A DNA stretch of 64,000 nucleotides, taken from Zestomonas insulae. GTDB taxonomy: Bacteria; Pseudomonadota; Gammaproteobacteria; Pseudomonadales; Pseudomonadaceae. Of this stretch, positions 16,243 through 26,399 are shown one piece after another (positions within the stretch are counted from its first letter, which is position 1; each line of letters begins with the position of its first letter). The position numbers and the translations under genes are program-made. Location: assembly GCF_016901015.1 (NCBI RefSeq), contig NZ_JAFEUP010000004.1:62001-126000 (forward strand), read 5' to 3'. Below the pieces are notes generated by a model that saw nothing but the letters and a program-made list of their open reading frames with translations, searched no databases and was not told the DNA's origin.

Positions 16243-17817
16243 TTATTGTTTCTGGGTTTTCATTTTTTCCGCGATTTTCTCGTCCACCGCCTTGCGAATC
16301 TGGTCGATGCTGAAGCTGGCGGGACGTTGACTCGGCGGGTACTCGACGAAGGTCTGGAGGAATGCCGCTGCCTTTTGAGTTCCTTCAAATAGCAGGTAGT
16401 CATTCTTGGTTAGCCAGTCGTAGTACTGGTCTGACACTACGTCGGCACGCTCGTAAGGGTCCATGCGCAGGTTGAACAGCTTCGGCACCCGCAGGCAGAC
16501 GAAGGGTTCGCTCCATACTTGCAGGCCGCCGGGGGCACGTTGCTCGCAGAACACGATCTTCCAATTGTCGAAGCGCATCGAGACGAGATCACCGTCATCG
16601 CTGAAGTAGAAAAACTCATTGCGCGCGCTCTTGTCGCTCTTGCCTGTCAGGTAGTCCAGTTGGTTGTAACCGTCGAGGTGCACCTTGAAGCTCTTGCCAC
16701 CGACATCGGAGCCCTTGAGCAGGCGATCCTTGATGTCGGTGTCGCCGGCAGCGGCTAGCAGGGTGGGGAACCAGTCGAGACCGGAGAACATCTGGTTGGA
16801 CACGGTGTCCGGCTTGACCTTACCCGGCCAACGGATGATCGCCGGAACCCGGAAGGCACCTTCCCAGTTGGAGTTCTTCTCGTTGCGGAACGGCGTGGTT
16901 GCAGCATCCGGCCAGGACCATTGGTTTGGCCCGTTGTCGGTGCTGTAGATCAGGATGGTGTTGTCGGCGATCTTCAGGTCGTCAAGGGCTTTCAGCAGTT
17001 TGCCGACGTCGCCGTCATGCTCGATCATACCATCGGCATAATCGTTGCCCGGCATCCCGCTTTGGCCTTGCATTGATTGGCGCACATGGGTGAAGGCGTG
17101 CATGCGGGTGGTGTTCATCCACACGAAGAACGGTTTGTCCGCCTTTACCTGTTTCTCCATGAAGTTGATGGCGGCCTGAGTGGTCTCGTCGTCGATGGTC
17201 TCCATGCGCTTGCTGTTCAGCGCGCCGGTATCTTCGACTTTGCCGTCGGCAAAGCTGTGGATTACGCCGCGGGGCGTAGCAGCCTTTAGGAAGGCTTGGT
17301 TGTCTTTCGGCCAGTAGGGACGTTCCGGTTCTTCTTCGGCGTTCAGGTGGTAGAGGTTGCCGAAGAACTCGTCGAAACCGTGGTTGGTTGGCAGGTATTC
17401 GTCCCGATCACCAAGGTGATTTTTGCCGAATTGCCCGGTGGCGTAGCCGTGTGCCTTGAGCGCTTGGGCAATAGTGACGTCGCGGGCTTGCAGGCCCACC
17501 GGGACGCCGGGCATGCCGACCTTGGACAGGCCGGTGCGCAGTGGCGACTGGCCGGTAATGAAGGTCGAACGACCCGCGGTACAGCTGTTCTCCGCGTAGT
17601 AGTCGGTGAACATCATGCCTTCCTTGGCGATGCGGTCGATGTTCGGCGTGTGGTAGCCGAGCACCCCGAAGGAATAGGCGCTGATATTGGTCTGGCCGAT
17701 GTCATCGCCGAATATCACCAGGATATTCGGCTTGTCTGCCGCGCCGGCCCCGACTGCGCTGAACACGGCCGCCGCCGTGAGCGCCAGCCTGGGTAGCCAT
17801 TTCGTTGTACGGGTCAT
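16243..17817 (-). CDS. Type I sulfatase (arylsulfatase family), CTAGR motif
   Basis: 524 residues, exported (signal ALTAAAVFSAVGAGAA, about residues 12-27). The metal-binding aspartates are in NILVIFGDDIGQ (D38, D39). The formylglycine site reads C79-T-A-G-R83 instead of the commonest C/S-x-P-x-R. The Cys and Arg are present, so maturation to formylglycine is still plausible, and Ala in place of Pro is known in part of the family. Further signatures are FGKNHLGDRDEYLP and IYSTDNGPN. The start at 17817 has GGAG eight bases upstream. Its substrate is unknown; it hydrolyses sulfate esters if active. It lies between a HAD-family gene and the fused membrane/synthase gene. No formylglycine-generating enzyme gene is in the window. 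Confidence 0.88.
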   Translation of the reverse strand: MTRTTKWLPRLALTAAAVFSAVGAGAADKPNILVIFGDDIGQTNISAYSFGVLGYHTPNIDRIAKEGMMFTDYYAENSCTAGRSTFITGQSPLRTGLSKVGMPGVPVGLQARDVTIAQALKAHGYATGQFGKNHLGDRDEYLPTNHGFDEFFGNLYHLNAEEEPERPYWPKDNQAFLKAATPRGVIHSFADGKVEDTGALNSKRMETIDDETTQAAINFMEKQVKADKPFFVWMNTTRMHAFTHVRQSMQGQSGMPGNDYADGMIEHDGDVGKLLKALDDLKIADNTILIYSTDNGPNQWSWPDAATTPFRNEKNSNWEGAFRVPAIIRWPGKVKPDTVSNQMFSGLDWFPTLLAAAGDTDIKDRLLKGSDVGGKSFKVHLDGYNQLDYLTGKSDKSARNEFFYFSDDGDLVSMRFDNWKIVFCEQRAPGGLQVWSEPFVCLRVPKLFNLRMDPYERADVVSDQYYDWLTKNDYLLFEGTQKAAAFLQTFVEYPPSQRPASFSIDQIRKAVDEKIAEKMKTQKQ

Positions 17818-17912
17818 CGTTCGATCTCCATTTCACATTCCAAGGTCGCTATCCGCGACGTGGTCGAACCAGAGGCGTCACTGACACCCCCAGCATTCTT
17901 TGTAAACGGACC

Positions 17913-18929
17913 TCACTGCATATTTGTGGCAGAGGCGAACGGGAATACCTGCGCCCACTCCGTTGCCATATCTACTACCGTCCAACCCTTGGCGTTGGCT
18001 TCGTCCAGCGCCTTGTCCAGCTTGCCGATCTTGGAGTCACGGTCGTACGCCCACTCGCGCTTGGCGTCGGTGTGATGGACCAAGCCCATGAACCGCTTGC
18101 CGCTGCCGGCGGCGGTCCATTGCAGCATTTGCAGATCGCCATCGGAGTTGCCGAAGGCGAAGATTGGTCGGCGGCCAATGATCGCGTCGATGCTCTCCGG
18201 TTTGCCCGGGCCGTCGTCGTTGTGAGCCAACTTGGGCATGCGCAGGATCGACAGCTTGCCGTCCTGATTCTGGAACTGGCTGACAAAAGTGGTGCCAATC
18301 ACCTGCTCGGGCGGAATGCCGTAGACCTCTTCGGCGAAGGCGCGCATGAACGCCACTTCGCCGCCGGAGACGATGTAAGTCTTGAAGCCGTTGGCGCGCA
18401 GGTAGGCGAGCAGCTCCAGCATCGGTTGGTAGACCATTTCGGTGAACGGCTTCTGGCTCTTCGGGTGCACGGCCTTGGCCAGCCAGGCTTCGGCATTGGC
18501 GGTAAAGGCCTCGGTGCTGATGCCGGTGTGGGTGGCTCCGACGATCTTCATCAGGCCGTCCATGCCCGCGGCGGCGAGCGCCTCATGGTCACCCTCGAGA
18601 ACGGCCTTGAACGGCTGCTGCTCTTTCCATTCCGGATGCTGCGGCGCCAGCCGGTGGACCTCGGCGTAGGAGAACAGCACCTGGAAGTACATGGGCTGTT
18701 CGCTCCACAAGGTGCCGTCGTTGTCGAACACCGCAATGCGCTCGGCCGGTGGCACGTAATCCTTGGTGCCCTCGGTGGTCACCGCGCTGACGAAACTCTC
18801 GATAGCCTTCTTCGACGGGCCGTCCTTCCAGTTCGGCAGCGGCTCGGCGGCCGCGGCCAGGAGCGGCACGGCCAACAGCAGCGAGAAGATCCAGCGCCAA
18901 GCAGATGGGGAGGGCGACAAAAGCTTCAT
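17913..18929 (-). CDS. Exported HAD-superfamily hydrolase
   Basis: 338 residues with a signal peptide (WIFSLLLAVPLLAAAAEP). HAD motif I is FDNDGTLW with D69 and D71, motif II is YIVSGG, and the acidic motif IV is FGNSDGD, so the phosphatase centre is complete. It resembles phosphoserine-phosphatase-like HAD proteins, but the export signal suggests a periplasmic phosphomonoesterase; the substrate is not readable. The start is only 9 bases after the batD stop with AAGGACG in between, so it is very likely translated from the MoxR/Bat transcript. The sulfatase follows after 95 bases. Confidence 0.85.
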   Translation of the reverse strand: MKLLSPSPSAWRWIFSLLLAVPLLAAAAEPLPNWKDGPSKKAIESFVSAVTTEGTKDYVPPAERIAVFDNDGTLWSEQPMYFQVLFSYAEVHRLAPQHPEWKEQQPFKAVLEGDHEALAAAGMDGLMKIVGATHTGISTEAFTANAEAWLAKAVHPKSQKPFTEMVYQPMLELLAYLRANGFKTYIVSGGEVAFMRAFAEEVYGIPPEQVIGTTFVSQFQNQDGKLSILRMPKLAHNDDGPGKPESIDAIIGRRPIFAFGNSDGDLQMLQWTAAGSGKRFMGLVHHTDAKREWAYDRDSKIGKLDKALDEANAKGWTVVDMATEWAQVFPFASATNMQ

Positions 18930-18938
18930 TGGGCGTCC

Positions 18939-20279
18939 TTATCGAGCGGGTTGATCCATACCTTGCCGGGGATTCAATGGCGCTAGCCCGTGCCGGGGCA
19001 GGGACGGCGACTGCTGTTGGCGAACTGCTTCCTTGAGCTCGGGGAGCGCATGCTGCAGGTCATTCAGCGCAGTGGGTGAGCGATCATTGAAGCCGTATTG
19101 AGTTCTGAGGAAGACTAGCAGCCGATTGCCGAGCGACAAGGGCAGTTTCGCCACCAAGCCCTCTAGCGTCTGGCTTCCTAGGCTGCGCCGGGTCCACAGG
19201 TAGAACGCGCCGAGCTGCGCAGGCTGATCGTTGAGTTGGGTGGCAATTTGCCGCCAGGCGTACTCGGCTGATTGCAGGTACGCCTGCTGCCGTTCGGCGC
19301 GACGTCGCTGCAACGCCTGCCGGGCGCGCCGCCACCAGGGGGCGCCCCAGTACCAGGCGAGTCCGCCGATCAGCACGAGCGCCGCCAGCAGCAGCCAATG
19401 CTGCGCGATGCGCACCCGCGCGTGCTGGCCGAGCTTCTGCAAGTCCTCGGCTATCGAGAAGGGTGCCTGGTACGCGGTGTTGGCCACCGCGTCGAACTCC
19501 ACAGCGGGCACGCTGCTGGTGCGCTGGCGATTACTGGCGGTATCCCACCAGTGCAGCTCGATGGCGGGCAGTTCGTGATGGCCGGCCTGGTCGATCACAT
19601 AGCTGACTTCGTCCACACGCCGGCCGCCGGTGATGCCGCCGCGGCCGTCGCTGAGCGGCAGCACCTGCGGAGTTTTCACATAGCGCTTGAGGCCATCGAC
19701 CTCGGCGAACGCCGGCGCCGGGATCAGCATGGCCTGGGCACCGTCGGCGTCGATAGTCAGGCGGCGCACCAGGTTGTCGCCGACGCGCAAGGCATCCTGC
19801 GAACGGACAAGCTGCTGGGTGAACTTGAGGTTCTGCGCGACCAGCAACTGCTGCCCCGGCGCCACGCCCTCGGGCAAGCGGGCCAGCAGGCTCAACGGCG
19901 CACTGCGGACGGTCACCGGGCCGCTGCCCTGGCCGGGATTGACCTGGATGGTCAGCGCCGGAATCTGGAACTCCTGGGCCTGGTTCGGGGTGATCAGGTA
20001 GCTGAAGCGCAGGCCAAACAGCGTTTCGCCATCGCGCTGCACGGTCAGGTGCGTGGCCTCGCTGCTCGGTGGCATGACCAGCGCGCCGGGCAGGTTCAAG
20101 ATCGGCAGCTGCGGTTCGGCGGTGAACCAGGTGTCGACCAGCAGATCGACTTCGAGGCGCACCGTGCTGCCCACCATCGCCGTACCGGTGGGATTCAGCC
20201 GGCCCTCCACCAGCACTTTCGGCTCGGCCAAGGCCAGCAGCGGCAGCACGCCGAGCAGGATCAGCAGCAACCGTTTCAT
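18939..20279 (-). CDS. batD: BatD family protein
   Basis: 446 residues. A signal peptide (LLLILLGVLPLLALA) is followed by periplasmic beta-sandwich-like repeats, one membrane segment near residues 300-320 (HWLLLAALVLIGGLAWYWG) and a cytoplasmic helical tail. This is the BatD/oxygen-tolerance layout found with MoxR AAA+ and VWA proteins. Its start overlaps the end of the VWA-TPR gene by 4 bases (ATGA), showing tight coupling. The proposed family role is envelope stress or assembly of protein complexes; the biochemistry is unresolved. Confidence 0.88.
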   Translation of the reverse strand: MKRLLLILLGVLPLLALAEPKVLVEGRLNPTGTAMVGSTVRLEVDLLVDTWFTAEPQLPILNLPGALVMPPSSEATHLTVQRDGETLFGLRFSYLITPNQAQEFQIPALTIQVNPGQGSGPVTVRSAPLSLLARLPEGVAPGQQLLVAQNLKFTQQLVRSQDALRVGDNLVRRLTIDADGAQAMLIPAPAFAEVDGLKRYVKTPQVLPLSDGRGGITGGRRVDEVSYVIDQAGHHELPAIELHWWDTASNRQRTSSVPAVEFDAVANTAYQAPFSIAEDLQKLGQHARVRIAQHWLLLAALVLIGGLAWYWGAPWWRRARQALQRRRAERQQAYLQSAEYAWRQIATQLNDQPAQLGAFYLWTRRSLGSQTLEGLVAKLPLSLGNRLLVFLRTQYGFNDRSPTALNDLQHALPELKEAVRQQQSPSLPRHGLAPLNPRQGMDQPAR

Positions 20280-21868
20280 GGCGTAGCTCCACTATTGTTC
20301 TGCTGCTGCGCGGCCTGCAGGCGGAACTTCTGCTTGAGGAATTGCGCCGGCGAAGTGTTCAGGTTGCGCAGCCACAGCTCATCCGAAGTGGGCTTGACGC
20401 CTTCCATCTTCACCGACTTGCCTTTGCCGCTCGGCTTATCGAACTCGACCTTGTCGGATTTGATGTCCGGCGCGACTTCCTGCTGCTCCTCGTAGTCCTT
20501 CTGCAACGCGGTGACCAGCGCCAGGTTGGCGGTGGCCTCGGGGAACTGCGGCTGCAGCTTGAGTGCCTGTTGGTAGGCGGCAATCGCGGCGGGGAACTTG
20601 AAGAGCTTGGCGTAGCTGTTGCCCAGGTAGAAGTACGCCGGGGCGCTGTCGAGGCGCGCGAAGTCGGCCAGCGCGGCGTCGTAGTCGGCGGCGTTGTAGG
20701 CCGCCAGCGCTTTCCAGTAGGGATCGTGGAAGTGCGTCGCGGCCTGCGCATAGTGGCCGTGCTCGAAGGCCCAGCGGCCTTGCTGATCCGGAGTGAAGAA
20801 GGCGTCGGTCAGGGCGCCAGCGTGCGCGGGGGCGCTGGGCAGGGCGAGTCCGCAGGCGAGCAACAGTCCAGCCAGCCAGTTGACGCTCCAGCCACGCCGT
20901 ACGCACAACAGCGCCAACACCAGCAACGGCCAGCACAGCCAGTAGCCGGCATCCTTCCAGTGCATCTGCTGATCGTCGCCACTGGCGGCCTGCAGATGCT
21001 GCGCGGCGTGCAGCTCGATCCAGTCCAGATCGTCGTCGTTGAGCGTCAGGCTGCCGAGCGGCGCGTCGGCGGCGTCGGCGAGCTGCTTGAGGCCCTTGGC
21101 GTCGAAGCTGCCGAGCAGCGGCCGGCCATTGGTATCCACGCGCAGTTGCCCCTTGGCGTCACGCAGGATGCCGCCGTCCTGGCTGCCCACTGCGAGCACG
21201 AGTAGCTGCAGCTCCGAAGGTTCGAGCGCCTTGCCGATGGCTTCCAGCTGGCTGACGTCGGCACCGTCGGTGACCAGCACCAGGGTACCGGCCGACTGCT
21301 CGGCGGCCAGCAATCGCTTGGCCTCTTCGATGACGGCGAGAACGTTCTTGCCCGGACTGGCCAGCAGATCGGTGGACAGCGCCTGCAGGAAGCTGTCGAG
21401 CAGCTGCGGGTCTTCGGTGGCCGGCAGCACCAGGTGCGCGGTGCCGGCATAGGCGATCAAGCCGGTGCGTGCGCCCGGGCGGCGCTGAATCAGGTCATGC
21501 AACTTGTGCTTGGCGGCTTCCAGTCGCGACGGCGGCACGTCGTTGGCGTCCATTGACGGCGACAGGTCGAGCGCGAGGATCAGCGGCGCGCGGTTCTCCA
21601 GAAAGTCCGGGCGGTCCTGTTCCCAGGTCGGTCCGGCAGCGGCCAGGCCGCCGAGGATCAGCAGCGCGCCCAGCAGGTGGATCGGCCGCAGGTGGTGGGC
21701 GTCGGTGGGAGTGACCACCAGATGCTTGAGCAACTGCGGGGCGATGTTGCTGCTCAGCCGCGCCGGATCGCGGCTGCGATTCCACAGGATCGGCACCACG
21801 ATGCCGGGCACCAGCAGCAACAGCCAGAACGGGCGCAGGAAGTGGAAGGCATTGAGGTCGATGTCCAT
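20276..21868 (-). CDS. batB: VWA domain plus TPR protein (BatB/BatC fusion type)
   Basis: 530 residues. Two N-terminal membrane segments precede a von Willebrand A domain with an intact MIDAS start, LALDLSPSMDAND, near residues 92-104. A further membrane segment lies near 315-345, and the C-terminal third holds TPR units (AYFYLGNSYAKLFKFPAAIAAYQQALKLQP) and a charged tail. In Bacteroides BatB and BatC are separate; here they are joined. The start abuts the BatA stop with no gap. It probably forms an inner-membrane complex with BatA and is acted on by the MoxR ATPase. Confidence 0.9.
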   Translation of the reverse strand: MDIDLNAFHFLRPFWLLLLVPGIVVPILWNRSRDPARLSSNIAPQLLKHLVVTPTDAHHLRPIHLLGALLILGGLAAAGPTWEQDRPDFLENRAPLILALDLSPSMDANDVPPSRLEAAKHKLHDLIQRRPGARTGLIAYAGTAHLVLPATEDPQLLDSFLQALSTDLLASPGKNVLAVIEEAKRLLAAEQSAGTLVLVTDGADVSQLEAIGKALEPSELQLLVLAVGSQDGGILRDAKGQLRVDTNGRPLLGSFDAKGLKQLADAADAPLGSLTLNDDDLDWIELHAAQHLQAASGDDQQMHWKDAGYWLCWPLLVLALLCVRRGWSVNWLAGLLLACGLALPSAPAHAGALTDAFFTPDQQGRWAFEHGHYAQAATHFHDPYWKALAAYNAADYDAALADFARLDSAPAYFYLGNSYAKLFKFPAAIAAYQQALKLQPQFPEATANLALVTALQKDYEEQQEVAPDIKSDKVEFDKPSGKGKSVKMEGVKPTSDELWLRNLNTSPAQFLKQKFRLQAAQQQNNSGATP

Positions 21869-22870
21869 TCAGCCCTCCTGCGCCGTGCGCGTGGTGCCGG
21901 CCGTGGCCCACTTGCCGCTCAGCGCGGCCAGCACCTGATACAAGGTGAGCAGCAGCAGCGCGGCGCCCAAGGGCCACCAGAACAGGTCACGTTTGGGTTG
22001 GTGGCTGAGCTTCTTCACCTGATGCGGGGTAATGCGGTCGAGCGTGGCGTAGACCTGATCGAGCGCGCTGCGGTCGTCCGCGCGGAAGAACTGCCCACCG
22101 GTGGTCTGCGCGATGCCCTGGAGCACTTGCAAGTCGACCTTGGCGTCGCCGGTAGCCTCGGGATCACCAATGCCGATGGTGTGCACCACGATGCCTTTGG
22201 AGGCGGCGATCTGTGCAGCATGGTCGGGCGGAATGGCGCTGCCGGTGTCGTTGCCGTCGGTGAGCAGGATCAGCACCTTGTCCTGTTCCTTGGCGCTGTC
22301 GAGCAGCTTGATGGTCAGGCCGATGGCGTCACCGATCGCGGTGTTGGGGCCGGCCATGCCGATGCCCACCTCGTCGAGCAACACGCGCAGGCTGGCGTGA
22401 TCAAGGGTCAAGGGCGCCTGCGGGAAGGCCCCGGTGCCGAAGACGATCAGGCCGATACGGTCATCCTTGCGCTTGGCGATGAAGTCCTGCACGACCTCTT
22501 TGACCGCGGTCAGGCGATCGACGCGCTGCCCGTCGGCATTGGTGTAGTCGGTTGTCTCCATGGACTGCGAGATGTCGATGGCCAGCATCAGGTCGCGCAC
22601 CGGCTGCTGGTGCTCAATGGGTTTCTCCACCAGCACCGGCCGCGCGCAGGCAACCACCAGCAGGGTCCAGACCAACAGATTGAGTGCCAGCTGCCGGGCA
22701 TTCCCGCGGGCGCCGGCCACTGCGGGCGTCTGGCCGACGGCACGGCTCATGGCGGTGAAGAACGGCACGCGCACCGCGCTGCGGGCCTCGCGGTACGGCG
22801 CCAGGTAGCGATAGGCGAGCCAGGCGAGCGGGAGCAACAGCAGCGCCCAGGGGTAATCAAACTGCCACAT
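21869..22870 (-). CDS. batA: VWA domain membrane protein (BatA type)
   Basis: About 333 residues. It opens with MWQFDYPWALLLLPLAWLAYR, has a second membrane segment, then a VWA domain with LAIDISQSMETTD as MIDAS motif 1 and a C-terminal membrane segment (WPLGAALLLLTLYQVLAAL). I chose the ATG at 22870, which gives the usual BatA N-terminus and overlaps the end of the DUF4381 gene by 14 bases. An in-frame upstream start at 22921 would put a hydrophilic leader before the first membrane helix. Confidence 0.9.
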   Translation of the reverse strand: MWQFDYPWALLLLPLAWLAYRYLAPYREARSAVRVPFFTAMSRAVGQTPAVAGARGNARQLALNLLVWTLLVVACARPVLVEKPIEHQQPVRDLMLAIDISQSMETTDYTNADGQRVDRLTAVKEVVQDFIAKRKDDRIGLIVFGTGAFPQAPLTLDHASLRVLLDEVGIGMAGPNTAIGDAIGLTIKLLDSAKEQDKVLILLTDGNDTGSAIPPDHAAQIAASKGIVVHTIGIGDPEATGDAKVDLQVLQGIAQTTGGQFFRADDRSALDQVYATLDRITPHQVKKLSHQPKRDLFWWPLGAALLLLTLYQVLAALSGKWATAGTTRTAQEG

Positions 22871-23363
22871 GATGGGTCTCGATCCAGTGCCGGCTGCTGG
22901 CCAGCAGGCCTTGTAGTTCATCGGCTGGGAGTGCCTTTACGCGCTCGACGGGGGCATAGGCCAGCGTCGCCAGCTGGCGGCCGAAACCTTCCGGCAGTGG
23001 TGCCGAACTGGTTTTCGTCAGGAACGCCTGCCAGTCGGCGCCACCGAGGGTGGCCACCTGCGGGCGTTGCGGCATCGACAGGGCGACGCGCTTGAGCAGT
23101 TCCGGCAGCTCGCGCAGCGCCGGCAGGCGGGTATGTTCGTCGGCCAGCGCGGCTTCCAGCGCATCCAGACGGGCGAGGGCATCGCGGCGGTAACGGTCGC
23201 GGCGCCACTGCCAGTAGCGCCAGCCGGCCCAGGCGGCGAGCGCCAGCAGGACAACCAGCAGCAGGACCAGCCAGCCCCAGGTTTGCGGGAAGTAGCTGAC
23301 CACCGGTGGCGGTACCGGCAGCTCCTTGAGCTGGTCGAGGTTCGGCAACTTGGCGTCGCTCAT
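22857..23363 (-). CDS. DUF4381 family membrane protein
   Basis: 168 residues: a short proline-rich N-terminus (ELPVPPPVVSYFPQTWGW), one membrane helix (about residues 29-48), and a helical cytoplasmic domain ending in the RHWIETHH segment. Such proteins sit between DUF58 and BatA in MoxR operons, as here. It overlaps the DUF58 gene by 4 bases and BatA by 14. Its exact role is unknown; probably an adaptor in the membrane complex. Confidence 0.87.
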   Translation of the reverse strand: MSDAKLPNLDQLKELPVPPPVVSYFPQTWGWLVLLLVVLLALAAWAGWRYWQWRRDRYRRDALARLDALEAALADEHTRLPALRELPELLKRVALSMPQRPQVATLGGADWQAFLTKTSSAPLPEGFGRQLATLAYAPVERVKALPADELQGLLASSRHWIETHHVAV

Positions 23364-24310
23364 CGGCCGGCTCCTGTCAGGCGGCCCAGTTCGCGGCGCA
23401 ACTGCTCAAGCGGGTCTTCCCCGGTGTTGATCATCATCACCGGCACCTGGCTGCGGCGGAGCAGGGCAGCCACCTCCTTGAGTCGACCGGTGAGGAAATC
23501 GCCCAGCGGCTGGTGCACCTGGCGGCGCTCCACCTCCAGCTCCACCTGCAACTCGCCCTGGGTGACCATCACCCGGCCGCGGGCCGGCAGATTGAGGGCG
23601 AGGGGGTCGTAGACCTGCATGGCGATCACGTCGTTGTGTGCCGACAGCTCGCGCAGCAGTTGCAAGGTGCGTGGGCCAGCGCCGGCGAAATCGCTGATCA
23701 GACAGATCAGGTGATCGTGGCCGGCCATGGCCAGGCAGGTTTGCAGCACGCGGTCGAGTTGCGGCTCGTTCTCCGCGTCGGGGAGGCTCGCCGACAGCGC
23801 CTGATTCTGTCGGGTGACGGCGGCGCACAGCGCTTCGACCCGGCTGCGGCTGCGAATCGGACTGATGCGTTCGATGCGGCTGTCGTTGAACACCAGGCCG
23901 CCGACCCGGTCACCGGCATGGAACGCCATCCAGGCGGAGAGGGCGGCCAGCTCGGCGGCGGTGGAGGATTTGAAGCTGCGCTGCGAGCCGAAGAACATAC
24001 TCATGCGTTGGTCGACCAGGATCAGCGCCGGGCGGTCGCGCTCCTCGGTGTAGCTGCGCACGAAGGGCTTGCCATAGCGCATCGAGGCGCGCCAATCGAG
24101 GTGGCGCAGGTCGTCGCCTGGGTTGTAGTGGCGCAGCTCGTCGAAGTTCAGGCCGCGCCCACGCAGCCGCGAGGCATGGTTGCCGGAGAGAATGCTCGAC
24201 AGTGGCTGGCGCCCCTGGAAGCTCAGCCCGCGCACGCGATGCTCCAGCTGCATCAGCTGAGTCAGCGAGACGTAGACGAAGCCATCCGGGGCCGGTGATT
24301 GCTGCTGCAT
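23360..24310 (-). CDS. DUF58 domain protein
   Basis: 316 residues without a signal or membrane segment. The family core is complete: SGNHASRLRGRGLNFDELRHYNPGDDLRHLDWRASMRYGKPFVRSY is only partly quoted here as RGLNFDELRHYNPGDDL and the RHLDWRASMR box. It then has a VWA-like region, YTEERDRPALILVDQRMSM. DUF58 proteins pair with MoxR ATPases. It begins 23 bases after the MoxR stop and overlaps DUF4381 by 4 bases. Confidence 0.9.
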   Translation of the reverse strand: MQQQSPAPDGFVYVSLTQLMQLEHRVRGLSFQGRQPLSSILSGNHASRLRGRGLNFDELRHYNPGDDLRHLDWRASMRYGKPFVRSYTEERDRPALILVDQRMSMFFGSQRSFKSSTAAELAALSAWMAFHAGDRVGGLVFNDSRIERISPIRSRSRVEALCAAVTRQNQALSASLPDAENEPQLDRVLQTCLAMAGHDHLICLISDFAGAGPRTLQLLRELSAHNDVIAMQVYDPLALNLPARGRVMVTQGELQVELEVERRQVHQPLGDFLTGRLKEVAALLRRSQVPVMMINTGEDPLEQLRRELGRLTGAGR

Positions 24311-24333
24311 GAAGTGCTCCTTGCTGCGGGCAC

Positions 24334-25311
<978 letters not shown>

Positions 25312-25405
25312 GGCGGTTCCTTGTTCCAAACACAGGGCAACGGGTTAGAGGATAGTGGAAGAAGTCGACTTGGTTGCGGGTGATCACTGGGGAGAATATC
25401 GATCG

Positions 25406-25431
25406 CGGAGCAGGCCGATGGGTTTGCTCCG
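25406..25431. repeat. Hairpin between the MoxR promoter region and the outer-membrane protein gene
   Basis: A 7-bp dyad, CGGAGCA (25406-25412) with TGCTCCG (25425-25431), 20 bases downstream of the minus-strand gene that ends at 25452. No T run follows, so it is at best a weak terminator. The rest of 25312-25451 should hold the MoxR operon promoter; no box stands out. Confidence 0.4.
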
Positions 25432-25451
25432 GGCATTGCGGGACATTGGGT

Positions 25452-26399
25452 TTACTGGCCGAGCGGGATCGCCAGGGTCAACCAGGCGTTCCAGCCCTCC
25501 GCGCGGTTCTTCGCGTCGAACTCGTAGTAGCCCTTGACGTTGGTGTACCAGAGCTCCCTGCCGACCGGGAAGAAATGCCCGATCTGCGGGCCGACCGCGC
25601 GCACGCGCGATTTGAAATCGCCAAGCACAGCGCCATCGCCCTCGTCGCCGGTGACCTGCTCATAGAAGTAGCCGACCAGGCCCAGATGGGTCTGATCGGT
25701 GACGAAGTGCGAGGCGCTCCAGTCGAGGTGGGCGTCGATGCCGTTCTGGTAGTCGGTGTCGGAGTTTTCCCAGTTATAGGTCAACCCGGCAACCGCCGAG
25801 AACTCGTTCTTCTTGTCGAAATAGGTGTAGCCGCCGCCGGCATCCATCGCGGCGTGACCGAGCCCGACGTTGGCCAGCCGGTCCGGGTCATAAGCACCAA
25901 TCGGCAGGTTGCCCATGAGGTAAGCCATAAAGTTGTGCACGCCGTGATTCCACTTCAGGGTGCCCATCCCGTAGAGATCGCTGGCGCCTTTCAGGCTGTC
26001 ACTGACGTTGGCGGAAACGGTGCGCCCGCGTGGGCCGGTGAGGGTGGCGTCGGCTTCCACTTCGTAGCGAGCAACCGCAGCGAGCACACCCACCGCGGCC
26101 TGTGCGCCCAGCACCGGCTGCTCGAAGGTATAGGTCGGTCCGGCGAACAGCAGGTCGGCCTTGGCATCCACGCCTGCAGACACTCGTCCACGCCCGCCGA
26201 GTGGCAATGGCTCGTCCGCGCCCATGTCGGCGCTGGCGTGGTAATAAATGAGGGGCAGGCTCCACCCCGGTGCAGTGGGTACGGCTGCCAATGCGCCGAA
26301 CTGTCCGGGCAGCCAGAAGCTCACGCCGCCTTCGTCGGCCATTGCTGAGCACAGTGGAACGGCGGCCAACCAGGCCAGATGCATCGCTATGCGTTTCAT
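25452..26399 (-). CDS. Predicted outer-membrane transporter, phenol-degradation MetA-like family
   Basis: About 315 residues with a signal peptide (HLAWLAAVPLCSAMADEGG). The rest is made of alternating beta strands ending in an aromatic-rich strand (EGWNAWLTLAIPL), as in the transporter family annotated as a putative MetA-pathway-of-phenol-degradation or SphA-like protein. I chose the ATG at 26399 because AGGGAG lies upstream; the longer frame to 26564 would place the signal peptide internally. The substrate is unknown, probably hydrophobic or aromatic. It is divergent from a DUF3509-type gene across a 368-base gap rich in dyads. Confidence 0.8.
   Translation of the reverse strand: MKRIAMHLAWLAAVPLCSAMADEGGVSFWLPGQFGALAAVPTAPGWSLPLIYYHASADMGADEPLPLGGRGRVSAGVDAKADLLFAGPTYTFEQPVLGAQAAVGVLAAVARYEVEADATLTGPRGRTVSANVSDSLKGASDLYGMGTLKWNHGVHNFMAYLMGNLPIGAYDPDRLANVGLGHAAMDAGGGYTYFDKKNEFSAVAGLTYNWENSDTDYQNGIDAHLDWSASHFVTDQTHLGLVGYFYEQVTGDEGDGAVLGDFKSRVRAVGPQIGHFFPVGRELWYTNVKGYYEFDAKNRAEGWNAWLTLAIPLGQ

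Noticed and set aside
13893..16313. A very long open frame (806 codons) on the plus strand opposite the fused synthase gene
   Set aside because: It is rich in Gln, Gly, Arg and His with no domain pattern, which is what the complement of a GC-rich gene gives. The minus-strand frame has clear membrane segments and a SAM-binding motif.
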